Shown here: positions 25,310 to 37,587 of the stretch, piece by piece
Numbering within the stretch: the first letter of the stretch is position 1
Layout of the letters: every line of letters begins with the position of its first letter
DNA from: Rhopalosiphum padi
Taxonomy: Eukaryota > Arthropoda > Insecta > Hemiptera > Aphididae
Assembly (NCBI RefSeq): GCF_020882245.1
Contig: NC_083597.1
Coordinates: forward strand, 25,088,652-25,152,651
Length of the DNA: 64,000 bases
Direction: 5' to 3'
Made by a program: the position numbers and the translations under genes
Notes under the pieces: generated by a model
Database searches by the model: none
What the model saw: only the letters and a program-made list of their open reading frames with translations
Told to the model about the DNA's origin: nothing

Positions 25310-26053
25310 TGTAACTATCTTGAACACAACCAATAATTATTGTTTAGTATCAGTCTATATGATTTATTAGTTTTAGTAGTTATGTTAAAAAAGTACTTAA
25401 AAATACGATTTCTCATTGATAAGTTTAAAGGGATGGCAAAATAAAATTTGCCTAGTGACGGGAATTGTGTAAATCCGTCTTTGCTTGTCTTACTCGAATC
25501 AATAAAAATTCACGTTCAAACAGACTACACAAATCAAGCTCAAATGATATTTTTTTCCAAGAACAAGAAACGGGTGAGAACTGTTTACCACAGTTCACTA
25601 TACTGTCACCCGAACCCGTATCATTTAATCACCAACTTCAAAAAATAAATATATATATATATTTACAATACATAGGAGCTAAGTGCTCAAATGACCTATG
25701 GTAATTTTAAGGTAAAAATATGTACCTGCGCTTACCAAGGTAGATACTATAAATATTATAATTCACACACCTATATTTTCGAGAAATTAGTTGCTTTGTA
25801 ACAATAAAAAGTATCGAGCTGCGTTAAATTTTTTAATTTTATTGGTAGTCGACTAGTCCATCGGTATAAAGGAAATGTTGTCAATAATATTATAATAATA
25901 TAATGACATTAACTACAAGTAAATAAGTGTGCTATACATATTTTAGTAATTATTCAACCGTCATTCAGTCGAATACTAGTTGATCTATTACGTTTTGTAA
26001 TACTAAGGTTAATGGGGGGGATAGTGGAACTGTTACAAGTTATACGTATAAAA

Positions 26054-26080
26054 GATGGTCTTGATGGTCTTGATGGTCTT
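26054..26080 (+). repeat. (GATGGTCTT)3 minisatellite
   Basis: Three perfect tandem copies of the 9-mer GATGGTCTT. It is isolated, with no further copies on either side. Confidence 0.85.
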
Positions 26081-26178
26081 GTTATTATATAATTCGGAAG
26101 GTAGTACATAATGAATAGTATGTGTAGTAGCAACTAGCAGTATGTACAGATAATATTTTTAAAACCATATTGTTTAAG

Positions 26179-26205
26179 CACAGAATAGATTTAATCTATT
26201 CTGTG
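26179..26205. repeat. Perfect 13-bp inverted repeat, 1-nt loop
   Basis: CACAGAATAGATT (26179-26191) and AATCTATTCTGTG (26193-26205) are exact reverse complements around one T. No gene or element border is visible at the palindrome. Confidence 0.8.
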
Positions 26206-27179
26206 GTTTAAGAGTAAAGTACAGGACGCTATCCCACTTGTATTCTATATGATAGTGCTGAAAATAATAAATGATTTTCAAGTTACAACTATATAATACA
26301 GGATAAAGTAACAAACATCTGATGGAACATTAACAATAATATCTCAATCTATATATCTAAGCGTCGGTTCATAAAATATGTTACATTATAGATCATAGTC
26401 TAAATTATATTAGCTGATTACTGATTATTATATATTATATTATCTTCTATAAATGCAGTTCAGGTTTTATAACTATGTTTTGCACGCCACTTTTAAAACA
26501 AATAAATTTATTATAAATTTATTTATATAAATTTAACAAAATAAATCGATAAACATATGCTACCAATACCAAATGAATAATATCTACCTAAGCAAATTAA
26601 TAATTAGATATGAGTTACACTTAAGTAACAAGTTATAACACGTGTGTTCTTATGACAATCGGCCATTTATACGAAGACTTGAAGATTTTGCCCACGTTTC
26701 TTTTAGGGGGGGCTGTAGGTATATGACTTTAATTCATTTAGTCTCAATGATTCGAGATTAAAGTGAAGGCTAATAGGTCATACCTATATTTTTATAAAAA
26801 TTATTATTTTAATCAACCCTTATTGAATTATTACTTACACCAGTAGTCGCTTTACGCTCAAATTTAAATACTTTATTATCCTATTACCTAGATGACAAAT
26901 GACAATTGAAAATAATAATAAATAGCAGTATATTTGGTTAAATTAATTTTTGACTAAAAATTGCATTTGCATATCGTAAATACCTAAATTATCAGTGATA
27001 GTGGAAAAATTATATTGATATTGGTTTGTAATAATGAGCTGCACTGTACTTTAAACTTTCAAGACTTATAGATCTGGTATAAAGACTGAAAATCAGTAAC
27101 TTTTATTGAACCATGAAGTAGTTATACTAACAATACATTATATTATAATATATCCTAAGACTACCTACTGTATTGTTTA

Positions 27180-28440
27180 CATTCCGCATATTAACAATAA
27201 TTGTAGTTTTAGATCCTGAGAGGAATTATAGATGAATTGTACCCACTTGTTTGTGATTTTATAATTATGTGTGTATTTTCTGTGTGTTTGTGTGCCTGAT
27301 CTCATTTTTAGGATAGTAAAAAAGGTTCGATTTTCAACTTTGGGGGTGATTAATAGTAATAAATTGGATCTCATTGGTCTATTAGAGGAATCAAAAGTAA
27401 ACAATTTCCAACACTTTACCCAATAATTGGGGAAATCAGAAAAAAAAAATTAAGGAAAAATAGAAATTTTACGGTAAAACAGTCTTCAACAAAATTGATT
27501 TCTTTATTTTGTATAGTTACAGAAACGAATAACTGTAAAAACTTGATATTTTTACCATTACAATTATTTGTACATACATACAATTTTTCCCTCAGTCAAA
27601 AAGCTTAAAAAATTGTATACAAGGTTGCTCATAACTATTGTTATTAATAGAAAAAATGGACCGTTATCATATATTATATAGCTATATAGGTATAAAAATA
27701 ACTAAAAACGTCAACAATTTCAAATACCTTGAAAATTATTACAGGCACAGAAAATAATTAATATAAAATATTTTATGAAAATCTCAAATATCTATGGTTA
27801 TCTTTTAAATTATGATAAAATAAAAAAAATTGTTTAATAAGAAATCGTTATTTTAAAGTAAGTATCCTATTTTGTCCAAATTTAACTTTGGACGTCCATA
27901 AAAATATTAATTGTTAAATTAAACTAATTTTTAAATCTAAAACTTATGAGAAACTTGAGGAACCTTGTATTTAATATTCAAATCTTATGTGTGAATATTG
28001 AAAATCTTGGAAATTTTCAATTACAAATAATTTGCAAATTTAAACAATCTTGGTGAAATTTCTGAAATTTTTAACCTTAAACTTATAATTTTTTTTCTAG
28101 ATTAAAAATAGTACAAAAAGATAAAATACTTCAAAAATTAACAAGATTTAGCAAATGCTTACCTATATAAACATTTTAAATTGTTAAAAATCTCGTATCT
28201 ATACGGTTATTTGTTTTTAAATTAGGTAAAATTAAATAATCCAATTTGTTATTTTTGTCAATTATTTTAAAAAGTACTGAGAATTTTTAATTTTGACTTT
28301 CCGTAAAGTATCAACACATAGATTCGCTTTCTTAGTAAAAAAAAATATTAAAGTTAAAAATATAATTTGTACTAATCTAAAAGGTAGCAATGACTTAATT
28401 GTGAAATCAACACGTTCGTCTGTCCACTCAGTATCTAAAA
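27180..28440 (+). repeat. ATTCTGAGCGGA-family repeat, copy 5 (diverged)
   Basis: The right end (28405-28436) is a diverged reverse complement of the family's second inverted motif: TCAACACGTTCGTCTGTCCA then CTCAGTAT. About 160 bp inside it, AAAAGTACTGAGAATTTTTA (28271-28290) is the reverse complement of a segment at 57517-57536 in the minus-strand copy. AACATTTTAAATTG and TATCTATACGGTTATTTGTTTT (about 28170-28216) match inner parts of that copy. The left limit is uncertain because the first inverted motif was not recognised. Open frames in both strands near 28262-28613 are by-products of the repeat. Confidence 0.5.
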
Positions 28441-31400
28441 AAACATTTAAATATGTTTTTAAATCATGCATAATATTTATAAATAAAATACAAAACATAT
28501 TTTATTTATTTAGACTAACCACATTCTTACTTATAGAATATATTTTATATATAATATCAGTTTTCCATACATTATTATTGTTTATATACCTTTTGATATT
28601 CAAACAAAATTGAAAATAAACACATTTACGTTATAAATCCGATTAAAATATTTTTTTAAAAATTATATTGTAATTGATTTTGATAAACTACTTTCATAAA
28701 AATATAATCATTGAATATTTAATAGTTCTATGATGCCATTGAAAAATATTAATCTTTAGACTTGACCTCGACCTAAAACTAATTTACCACATCACTTTTT
28801 TATATCAACTATCAAGTATATAATGATCATTTAAAGTGGACCCACCAGTTACCAAACCTTCATAAATTAATCTTTTACTAATTATAATTGCCCAGCATTC
28901 GATGGTCGGTTGATGTCACTTTATTTACTATACACACATTGAAAGGATTTCAAAAAAATATATTTACATTTTAAATTAAAATTAAGTAGGTATGTATTTA
29001 TATTATTTGAAACAATGACTGTAGATAGTTTTTTTTTTTTAATTATTATTTATAAGCTTTCAACAAAAAGTTATTAAAGTTAAAAAAATTTTGGAAAATT
29101 GTTGGTACCTACTGAATTAATAAAATTATTGACATAGTATTAAGATGTAGGTATACATTTGTATACATAGAAAAAATTATTTAATTGAATTCTTAAAATA
29201 TTACCTATTATCATTTATCTTCAGTTATAAACTCAAAAAAAAAATGTCTATACCTATATTAATATGCTTGCAAATTATGACTTCCAATTTTAAATAATAA
29301 TTATTTTACAAACAAATTCAAATGAACAACTTTGGATAGAATTGTATTATTATTTATTTACGTATATCATTATATAAATATTTAAAATCAAGAATTTATG
29401 TTAAAAAAAAAATAACATCTTAAATATTTTTATTTTATTTTTATTATTTGGATAATTTATTATTTGTATTTTTTTAAATAATAATTAAAAAATATGACTG
29501 GCATAAACTTATAAATAATAATATAAAAACAACACTTGAAGATGAAGAACAAGATGAAGGAAGTTTTCAATCTTTACTCTTATTTATTAATTGAAATTAA
29601 AAGTAAAATTATTATTTGTATTTATTCAGACAGTGATAAACGTATTACACATTTATACTTGAACGTTATGAAGATGATTTAAATTATAAGTATTGCATTA
29701 TCTTCGTAAAGACAAATATTGATGTGGATTGCAATTAAAGTTTTTTTATGTTTTTAATATTTAAATTTTTTTCTATCTTTAGATATATTAATAATATGCC
29801 AATAAAGTTATTTTTGGAAAATCATTTACACAGAATTGTCTTTCTACAGTTATTGCAATATAATTTAAAGTACAGTAAAGATAATAAAAATACATACAAT
29901 TACTAATTATTAATCTATTGGATTCTAAAAAATAAGTGAATGAGTTCATATATATATAATATATAAATTAGCTCGTGATGGATTCGTGTTTTCGCGTCAT
30001 TTAACACGTGGAATGGCAAGAAATTAATCACAAATTAAATTCTTAGCAAATAATCAAATCATAATGTGTATATAAATAAGTGTAAAACGTTAAACGACAC
30101 AATTTGTATTAAATAGTAATAAAAGTATTAATTGGTATATTGATTTTACACATAATTTGGATTTGGAGTATAAAATGTGTCATGTGTGTTAATATAATTT
30201 TTTAATTTATTTTTTATTATTTTTTTTAATTTAACATCAAATAAACAGTATAAATATTAAAATATGTAATATACAACAGTTGTTTTAGTAACAAGATTTA
30301 ATTATTTTATTTAAAAAGAAATAGTCACTGTATCGTTTTAAAAGCATACAACCTTATACAAAAATACAGATTAAAAAAATGCAGTTATGCAACTGCTCTG
30401 ACACAGAATTTTTTTAAGTCGATCATTTGTTACTCAAAGGCATGGTCCATAGGTACCACGTGGATAGATTATTGAAAATAGTAATAACAGTTATACATAT
30501 TATATCAATCAAACGAGTAAGTAATTAACTAATAATATTAAATTATAGGTAATTTGCATGAATAAGATAATAGTTATTATCTGATAAATAATTATAATAA
30601 TTTATAACACATGACACCTGAAAAACATATAATCAATTAAATCAAATTTTTTTTACTTGTTTATATACTTTTTATACTATATATATAGTAGATCTTCTTT
30701 AACTCTTTTTAATGCACTTATATGTTTATACTCTTTAGTCTTTATATTAATTTCTGAATCAAGTTCTAATATATTTTGAAATAAGACTAAATTTATTATT
30801 TTATTATTGGCTTAAAATTTTATAGGTATTGGTGATTATTTTTTAATCGAAAGTATTGCATAGGTACCTATTTATTATTAATTAGTACATATTTATAATA
30901 AATAATAATGTTATTATGGTATTTACTGAATTAATTAAATTGTTTTATTGTCTCTACTGTATCAATTTCATTTTTCCTTTTTATAAAATTGCAATGATAC
31001 TTATAGGGACAAAACTGAAGTGATTATAATATCATGATTATTATTAAAATTAAGTTTGTATCTTACACTAATTAGGTGAAGTTCTACAAACTAAAAAAAT
31101 TAATCATAAGAAGTGCAAAAACAATGAGGTATCTAATCTTGGATATTTAAAAAATATTCTAATTAAAATTTATTAAGTCTTTGAATTAATTGAATTAGAA
31201 CTATTTTAATATCTGTTCACACAAGCAATTTAAAAATCAAGTAAATAACATAATAACTATAATATAAGTACACTAAAATCGATTAAGAGATAGAAAAAGA
31301 GCCAGCTAGGATGCTAAGACCTGTACTTAAAACATTGGAAGGGGACTTAGTATCCGGCTATACCTGAATACTGGCCAAATAGCTTATTATTTAAACGGGA

Positions 31401-32640
31401 AATTATCGATGAAGTGAAATTTTATTTAGAATTGATAAGAAATAAATTTTCCAATAATTTGTTAATTCATCAAACAGGCTAGCAATTGTATTGTCTAGTG
31501 GGAGGTAAATTTGCAACCCCACGCGTGGTACATGCGCTCACTCTGTTGACGACCACGAGCATAAACATTTTGATTTGACCTAGTGTGCTATAAACCTTAA
31601 ATACCGCTACCTATACATTTGCAATATATCATAAATATTTGAATTTATATAAATGGAAAGTATATATTGTTATGATGTATTTTGTATTTATGCAATAATT
31701 TATATTTTCAAGATAATTGGCTGAATATATTAATATTTTAATCATATATAATTTATATTAATAGTAGCTGAGGGCGAGTAAGTGTTAAGGGTCTTTGTTT
31801 AGAGTCGTTTTTTGTATGCAATTATTGAATTAAAAATTTAACATATCCATTAAAGCGACGTATTCATTTATGAGGTACATCAAAAATCTATACTATACAG
31901 ACATAACAGAGTGACTTTCTCGATTTTTTAAAAACTATTATTTACATAAGTATAAATACAATTTATTTGGTTGAAAAAATGTATAGGCATTCATATTAAG
32001 TACGTATACCTGTCTAAGGTTTAAACAATAATAAGAAGGTATATTATATTATAATGTATGATATATTAATTTTTTTTATGTGGAACGAGTAGGTACTCCA
32101 TTAATAATAATTGTACTAATAGCTGTAAAATAGTACTTATACAAATAATATTGGTTTTTAAAGATAAAATTATGAATATAAATTGTTATTATTTACGTAA
32201 ATGTACCATTCATATACAAAGGTAGGTAGGGATGTATCATGTATAATAAACGATGATCGTACATTAATAATACCTACAGTTTTATATATTTTATAATAGT
32301 TCAAATGACATTGGATTTCAAAATATAAGATGAAAATATGAAATATATTATTATATGGTTAGTTTAAAATATGTGTATATGAATTATTCATTTTTTATAA
32401 TTTAGCGTGTTATATGTACTTATACAAAGAAAAAATATAATAATAGAATGTTAATCTGAATAAATATAGCATATTATTGTTGTGTTAAAAAGTAACATGC
32501 GACAAAAAAAAGAGTATAATATGTATAATAAATAATAATTAATAATACGTATATAATTAATAATTATATATTATATTGTATAAAATTGTAATGTTCTCCG
32601 TAGATTTTAAAAAACAATGAAAATTGATGACAATTTTTTG
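28441..32640. other. AT-rich noncoding DNA
   Basis: No supported gene. A mixed-composition patch lies at 31290-31380 (GAGCCAGCTAGGATGC and following) and another at 31495-31600 (CCCCACGCGTGGTACATGCG). Both lack open frames or recognisable repeat ends. Confidence 0.45.
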
Positions 32641-32699
32641 TTTACGCATTATTGTTAACACATGTTATTATAATACTATTATGTGTTTGATGTAAAGTT

Positions 32700-33370
32700 C
32701 GTATTGAACTATGTACAAAATAACCCACACACGATGCTCCTCTCCCCCTGCCGAAGTCAACCACCACCGGCCGTTTTCGCCTAGCGATCCTGTGCAAGAC
32801 GTTTGACGTCATCAGCTCTTGCTGCAAGATTTTATTTATTTATTTTATTTTATCTTACTCCCATTTACCGACCCGATTCACATCATCCCTTACCCACGCC
32901 CCCTCTCATCCAACGCCTCCGACTTAAAAACTATACCAACCCACCGTGGGAGGCTTTAGTACGAGTAATAACAACTTCGTTGTGTCGCGGGATTTCATTT
33001 TCACCACCACTGCCGCTTGCTTGCTCGTTCGAAAATATTCCGCGAGTCTGTGCTGATTACGATGTGCGTTTTACAGTGAATTGTAGGGGAAGGGGGTAGT
33101 TTCTATGGGGTGGTTTGGTGTGGTGGGCACATGGGATACATGGCAATTATGCCACCGCCGCCGAGATGAAGCGAGGACCGCCCCCTGGACACATCCGGGA
33201 CGCGCGTGGCGTGCGAGTGTGTACGCCTACGCGAGGGCCGCCGTGACGTCAGAACCCCCTAGCAACGGTGCTGCCGCTCGTGACGTATACTCGCTGTGAC
33301 GTCAATCATCATATTGGACGGAGCCCCCGAGGCGCGACGCTCGCCGTGGCTGCCGTCCGGGCCGCCTTAC
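32700..33370 (+). promoter_or_regulatory. CpG island promoter with three perfect CREs
   Basis: This is the strongest island in the window. It carries the full palindromic cAMP-response element TGACGTCA at 32804-32811, 33244-33251 and 33297-33304, plus a near-copy, TGACGTAT, at 33281-33288. CCTAGCAACGG at 33259-33269 reads GTTGCTAGG on the other strand, an RFX/X-box-like half site. CpG density is high (GGGACGCGCGTGGCGTGCG, GCGCGACGCTCGCCG). By established knowledge TGACGTCA binds CREB/ATF bZIP dimers, so the gene driven from here is probably responsive to cAMP or stress kinases. Open frames on both strands within the island (60-98 codons) are explained by high GC content and are not called as genes. 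Orientation to the + strand is inferred from the leader and splice donor downstream. Confidence 0.6.
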
Positions 33371-33726
33371 ATTCGGTCTGTCACACGCGCTCCGTACGCT
33401 CTGCCGTTCTGTTCCTTTAGTTGTTAATAAAACGTTTGTTTTTTTTTTTTATACAGTATATAACATATTATTATATATCCCACACAAACTCTATCGAACG
33501 GTTTTTGGTCGTAGTGTCGTGTTTTTTGCTGTCGGAAAACGGTTTCATAATATTACTAAAACAAATTTTTTTATATAATATTTACAAACATTATATATTA
33601 TAAAATATCGTACATTTATTCCTACATATTTTTATGTACCGTCATAGTTTTTGGTCTCTTTTATTTTGAAATAAAATTCAACGCTGGCAGCCCAACAGTT
33701 CCAACGGAATCACTTAAACGCCTTTG
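33371..33726 (+). ncRNA. Probable noncoding first exon (5' leader) ending at a strong donor
   Basis: Just after the CRE island, TTACATTCGG (about 33367-33376) resembles an initiator, giving an approximate start at 33371. The sequence then runs through CTCCGTACGCTCTGCCG. It ends at TTTGGTAAGTCAG, where the exon would finish at 33726 and GT is at 33727-33728. The donor matches the consensus at GTAAGT. The stretch lacks a long forward frame. The one clear upstream frame, ATG TAC CGT near 33634, stops after eleven codons, and no frame is open from an ATG to the donor. This fits a 5' UTR exon whose coding exons lie downstream past a long intron. The identity of the gene cannot be read from the leader. 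Confidence rests on the combination of island, leader and donor. Confidence 0.45.
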
Positions 33727-34649
33727 GTAAGTCAGTTTAATCTTAGTTAATTATTGTATTTAAAAAAATAACGTATTTATGGTAAAATTTAAAATTAAAA
33801 AGATTATACGTTAACAAAATATTATATTGCCGGGGACACGTGCACAAAACCGGTTGGGTTAACATCAACGCTGTAATAATCGGAATATCAAACTTATGAT
33901 AAACAAAATCTATACTATCCTAAAATAATACTTTTTCTTTAATTTATTATCAATTTAATTTACACGAATTTCACCTTTAAAAATTATATAGAGGTCGTCA
34001 TTCGATTTGTCTGGAAATTCCAATACTGGAAAATAGATGTTCTGTAGTATTATTGAATTCAAAAATCTCTTGTAGAATTACAGTTAATTAACTATTAACT
34101 TGTCTTTTTGTGATGTCAGTTTAAGATATATTTATAAAAGGTCTTTAAAATACTATAATTCAAACAACTGAATATATAAAATAGGTATTTGTAACAGTGA
34201 TCTATGGCATGTAATGTAAGTAAACGTATTGCAATTTTTCAAAAGTATATATTTTATAGAATTTATAAGCATATTAACTTATTTATTTTTATTAGTATAG
34301 GGTTTCTCTGTAGTGTAAATAAATGAAGTACAGAAATGAAAAACCATGATTCTTTAATAAAATCAAAAGACCTATTATAATCAGAGCACATTTATCTATC
34401 TATTAGGCGTTTACATTTAACTTAATAAATAATAACAACATATTTTTCTAATCCCCACTTTGTTCATGTTTAACTTTCACTTTCATTATTATTTAAAATG
34501 TAATAATATAACTAATAAGCTTAGGCGATATGTTTCTTTTTATATATACTTTATATACTTTTGTATATTAGTAGAGACATAATATGCTTTGTTAATATTT
34601 ATTTAAAAAAATAAATAAAATTAAAGTATAACTTTTAGGTAATATTTAT

Positions 34650-34920
34650 TTTTATAATTTTGGCGATATTACGGTATTTGCCTTGGAACCCGTTTACTTT
34701 TTTTGGGTGGAGGAATAGTTCACAAATGGGGAGGGGAACAACGCATACACAAAATTTCACCTTGGGTGAAGCATCGACCGTTAAAGGACATGTCCCCGCG
34801 AACGCCATCAATTGTTGTACGTTTTTTAAAATGGTTAATTAAGAAAAAACGAAAACGATATAGGTCAATGGCCAATAGAGAAGATACCAACGGGTTAATA
34901 CATTTGTGTGTGTAAGCTAA
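34650..34920. other. GC-richer patch with overlapping open frames, unidentified
   Basis: Frames are open on both strands here. The + strand frame around 34703-34915 has a basic segment (lysine/arginine-rich, around residues 45-53), and the minus frame 34983-34720 covers the same bases. I recognise no domain in either. It may be a diverged transposon fragment. Composition differs from the surrounding AT-rich DNA, which is the only reason to note it. Confidence 0.2.
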
Positions 34921-37287
34921 TGGGAAAGCGTTAATATAACGGATTTTGTGATTTACACGATCTTTGAAATTTACCATTACCAATTTGCATTATACCTTTA
35001 AACTAATGTATAAATGACAAATAAAACTATATACAAAAGTAATTTAATTGTATATATCTGCAGAAACAAGGTTGTTAAAATGCACTATTTTCATCCAAAA
35101 CGTTTTAATTTTTGTTATAGTCATAATTTTATGTGAATATTTTATTGAGTCAACATGAATAAATTCAAAATTAATATTAACTATTAAATCATATGATCGT
35201 ATTATTCGTATTATAATACGTAAAAATATTGTTATATCATTTACATTTTGCAGTTATAATATAGGTAGAAATTAAAAGTAAATTTTCATGAGGATAAAAA
35301 AATAAAAAAATAAGTAATATCATTTAGTAAATTATTTATTTATTTAATTTTAATTTTATAAGAAATGTGTTATAAATATAATGTTATCAAATTAGTAGTT
35401 ATTGAACCAGATTTATAAATAAATAATAAATATTTTTGTGATTTTGCATACCAGTTAAGTCAAGTAGTAAAAATTAAATAAAAGACCTTTAATTATTAAT
35501 CTAATTTTTTTATAAACGTTTATACTTTTAATTTATCGATTTAATTACCAGCACGTGCTAATAAGACAATGAGAAAATGATGAACCATAAAATTCGTTGA
35601 CGATAAGACCATTAAAACCATTAGGTTAACAACAATTAAAATGAAAGAGTTTTCAAATGTTAATGAAGATAATTCCACGCGATAACGAATCAAATAATTA
35701 GTTATAGGTAAGTGCCGCTGTGTCTGGTTGGTGTTTGTTATTTTGTCTTACTAAAAATCATACACCTAAAGTCTTAATCGTAATTGAATGAAAAATACTT
35801 TTAACTTTAATATCACTAAACATACTTATTTACAAAAAACTTTGTGTTTGGACTATCCAGCATTAGAGTAATAGGCCATTATGTCCATGGCATAAATGTT
35901 TTCACGTTCAGTGAAGGCCAAAAACCCGATTTCATAACATGCCCAAAAATAGATTTATCCCAATTTGTTTTTTTTTTCATTAATCTCAATTATCTAGATA
36001 AAATACTATATCATTTTAATTTATATCATCGTTATTCGTATTTTTTGTATTTATTTGTGTTTCATTATTATAACCAGCCTGACAAGAATATAATATATAT
36101 TCTTATATAATTTAAAAAGTATCGCAAAAACATGTATTTTTTGTTCACAAAGTAGTGTTGTGATCAGGAGAAGAAAAACTTGTTCAAGGTTAATATTAGC
36201 AAAAAAATATAAGCCGAAATCAAGGTCGAATGGAAACGTCACCGAGGCACATCCGAAACTCTTTTAAGACTATACGAGTGATGAATGACGACAATGTTTT
36301 TAATAATTTTGACACTAGGTGTATATTATAATATAGATAGGTACTTTTTCACATATATATATATATTATATATATTGTGGCGACTATATAGGACGTAATG
36401 TGACCTAGTCCTCCGTGGGAATTTCGTTGTTCTGTTTTATATATTACGTAATCTCCTTAACAACTTATAAGTTACAATATAATATTTTTTATATATATAT
36501 GAATTGTATCGTCTTTATCAGCGCACCAGGCAGATAACATAATAAAACCATTGCCGGATATCCAATGCCATTACGCTGGAGTTTTATATACGTTTATCAA
36601 CACTGTACACACAATACTATGTAATATGACTTATATTATATTATATTATATACAATAGAGCAGCGAACCAGCATTTGGGTTTTCGATTGATATTATATTA
36701 TTATTGTGTATACACAGTGCGCACAGAAAATATTTCTGACCCAATTAACGATTCAACAGCAGTTCATTAATTATCATTACTAAACCAAGGCTATATTAAT
36801 TCATAAGTCGACCAACATAGTATCTAATATTATAAATTTTTCAATATTTAAAAGCGATTGTTCAAATTTTAAATATGAGAATTGAACAAACGCGAAAAAC
36901 ATCGCTGGTAAACAGTGATAGGTATATTGTTAAAATGTGTTCTAGTTCACAAGTTCTGTTCACATGTGAAAACGATATGTATCTGCAGTTTTCGATGTGC
37001 TTTCAAGTTACAATATGATAAGTACCTAAATGAAAATTAATGTATTTTTTTAAAAACGCAAGACATTAGATACTTAATTCGTATACATTATTCAATCGCT
37101 CCATTTTTAACCTCAAACAATTGCGCCTGTTTAAGCATGTTATAATATATATTATGTTTCTGATTTCCTGATTATCACCCGTGTGCATGCGGTATTGCGG
37201 TTGGTTACCAACATAACCCAACATGATCGATTACCTAATCAGCCGTGGTATTATTGTGTCGTATGAACGAACAAGTGATTCACCGCT

Positions 37288-37336
37288 AAAATAAGGTATC
37301 AGCTGTAAAAACAGATTACAGCTGATATCTTATTTT
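37288..37336. repeat. 21-bp stem, 7-nt loop hairpin (20/21 paired)
   Basis: The left arm (37288-37308, AAAATAAGGTATCAGCTGTAA) and right arm (37316-37336) are reverse complements except for one position (G versus A at arm position 9). The seven loop bases are AAACAGA. The core TATCAGCTGTAA contains an E-box-like CAGCTG on both arms. The stem ends in a T-run on the + strand. It is too short for a typical animal microRNA precursor. It could be a tiny foldback element or a dimeric binding site. Confidence 0.75.
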
Positions 37337-37587
37337 TTTAAATATTGATTTAACCGGAATGTAAATTAAACACATTAATTTAATTTATAATTTTAATTTT
37401 ATTAGGTACCTACCTACTATTATTATAGTATATAATATTATTTCAAGCATTTGTTTAAGATACACAGTTATTGAAGTGCATATATATTTAGGTACTATAC
37501 TTTTATATTTTTATAATAATAGTATTATAATATATACATACTTATCAGAAAATAATTGCATTTATTATTTTTTTAGATATGTATTAC

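Larger units (their letters stand above)
25310..27179. other. AT-rich noncoding DNA with a palindrome and minisatellite
   Basis: No convincing gene. The bases at 25448-25704 have two overlapping frames of 66-79 codons without recognisable motifs. A 9-bp tandem repeat and a perfect palindrome are listed separately. Confidence 0.45.
33727..37587. other. AT-rich noncoding DNA (probable first intron)
   Basis: If the leader ending at 33726 is real, this is the start of its intron. There is no coding sequence I can support. A mixed-composition patch at 34650-34920 is listed separately, as is a strong hairpin at 37288-37336. Another donor-like word, ATAGGTAAGTGC, lies near 35703-35714. Confidence 0.4.

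Noticed and set aside
28262..28613. Overlapping frames on both strands
   Set aside because: They lie largely in a copy of the dispersed repeat family, whose other copies do not keep these frames.
32803..33299. Open frames on both strands in the 33 kb island
   Set aside because: High GC removes stops by chance; the products have no domain and overlap CRE sites.
37288..37336. Hairpin as a microRNA precursor
   Set aside because: The stem is 21 bp with a 7-nt loop, too short for a normal animal precursor, and neither arm matches a microRNA I know.
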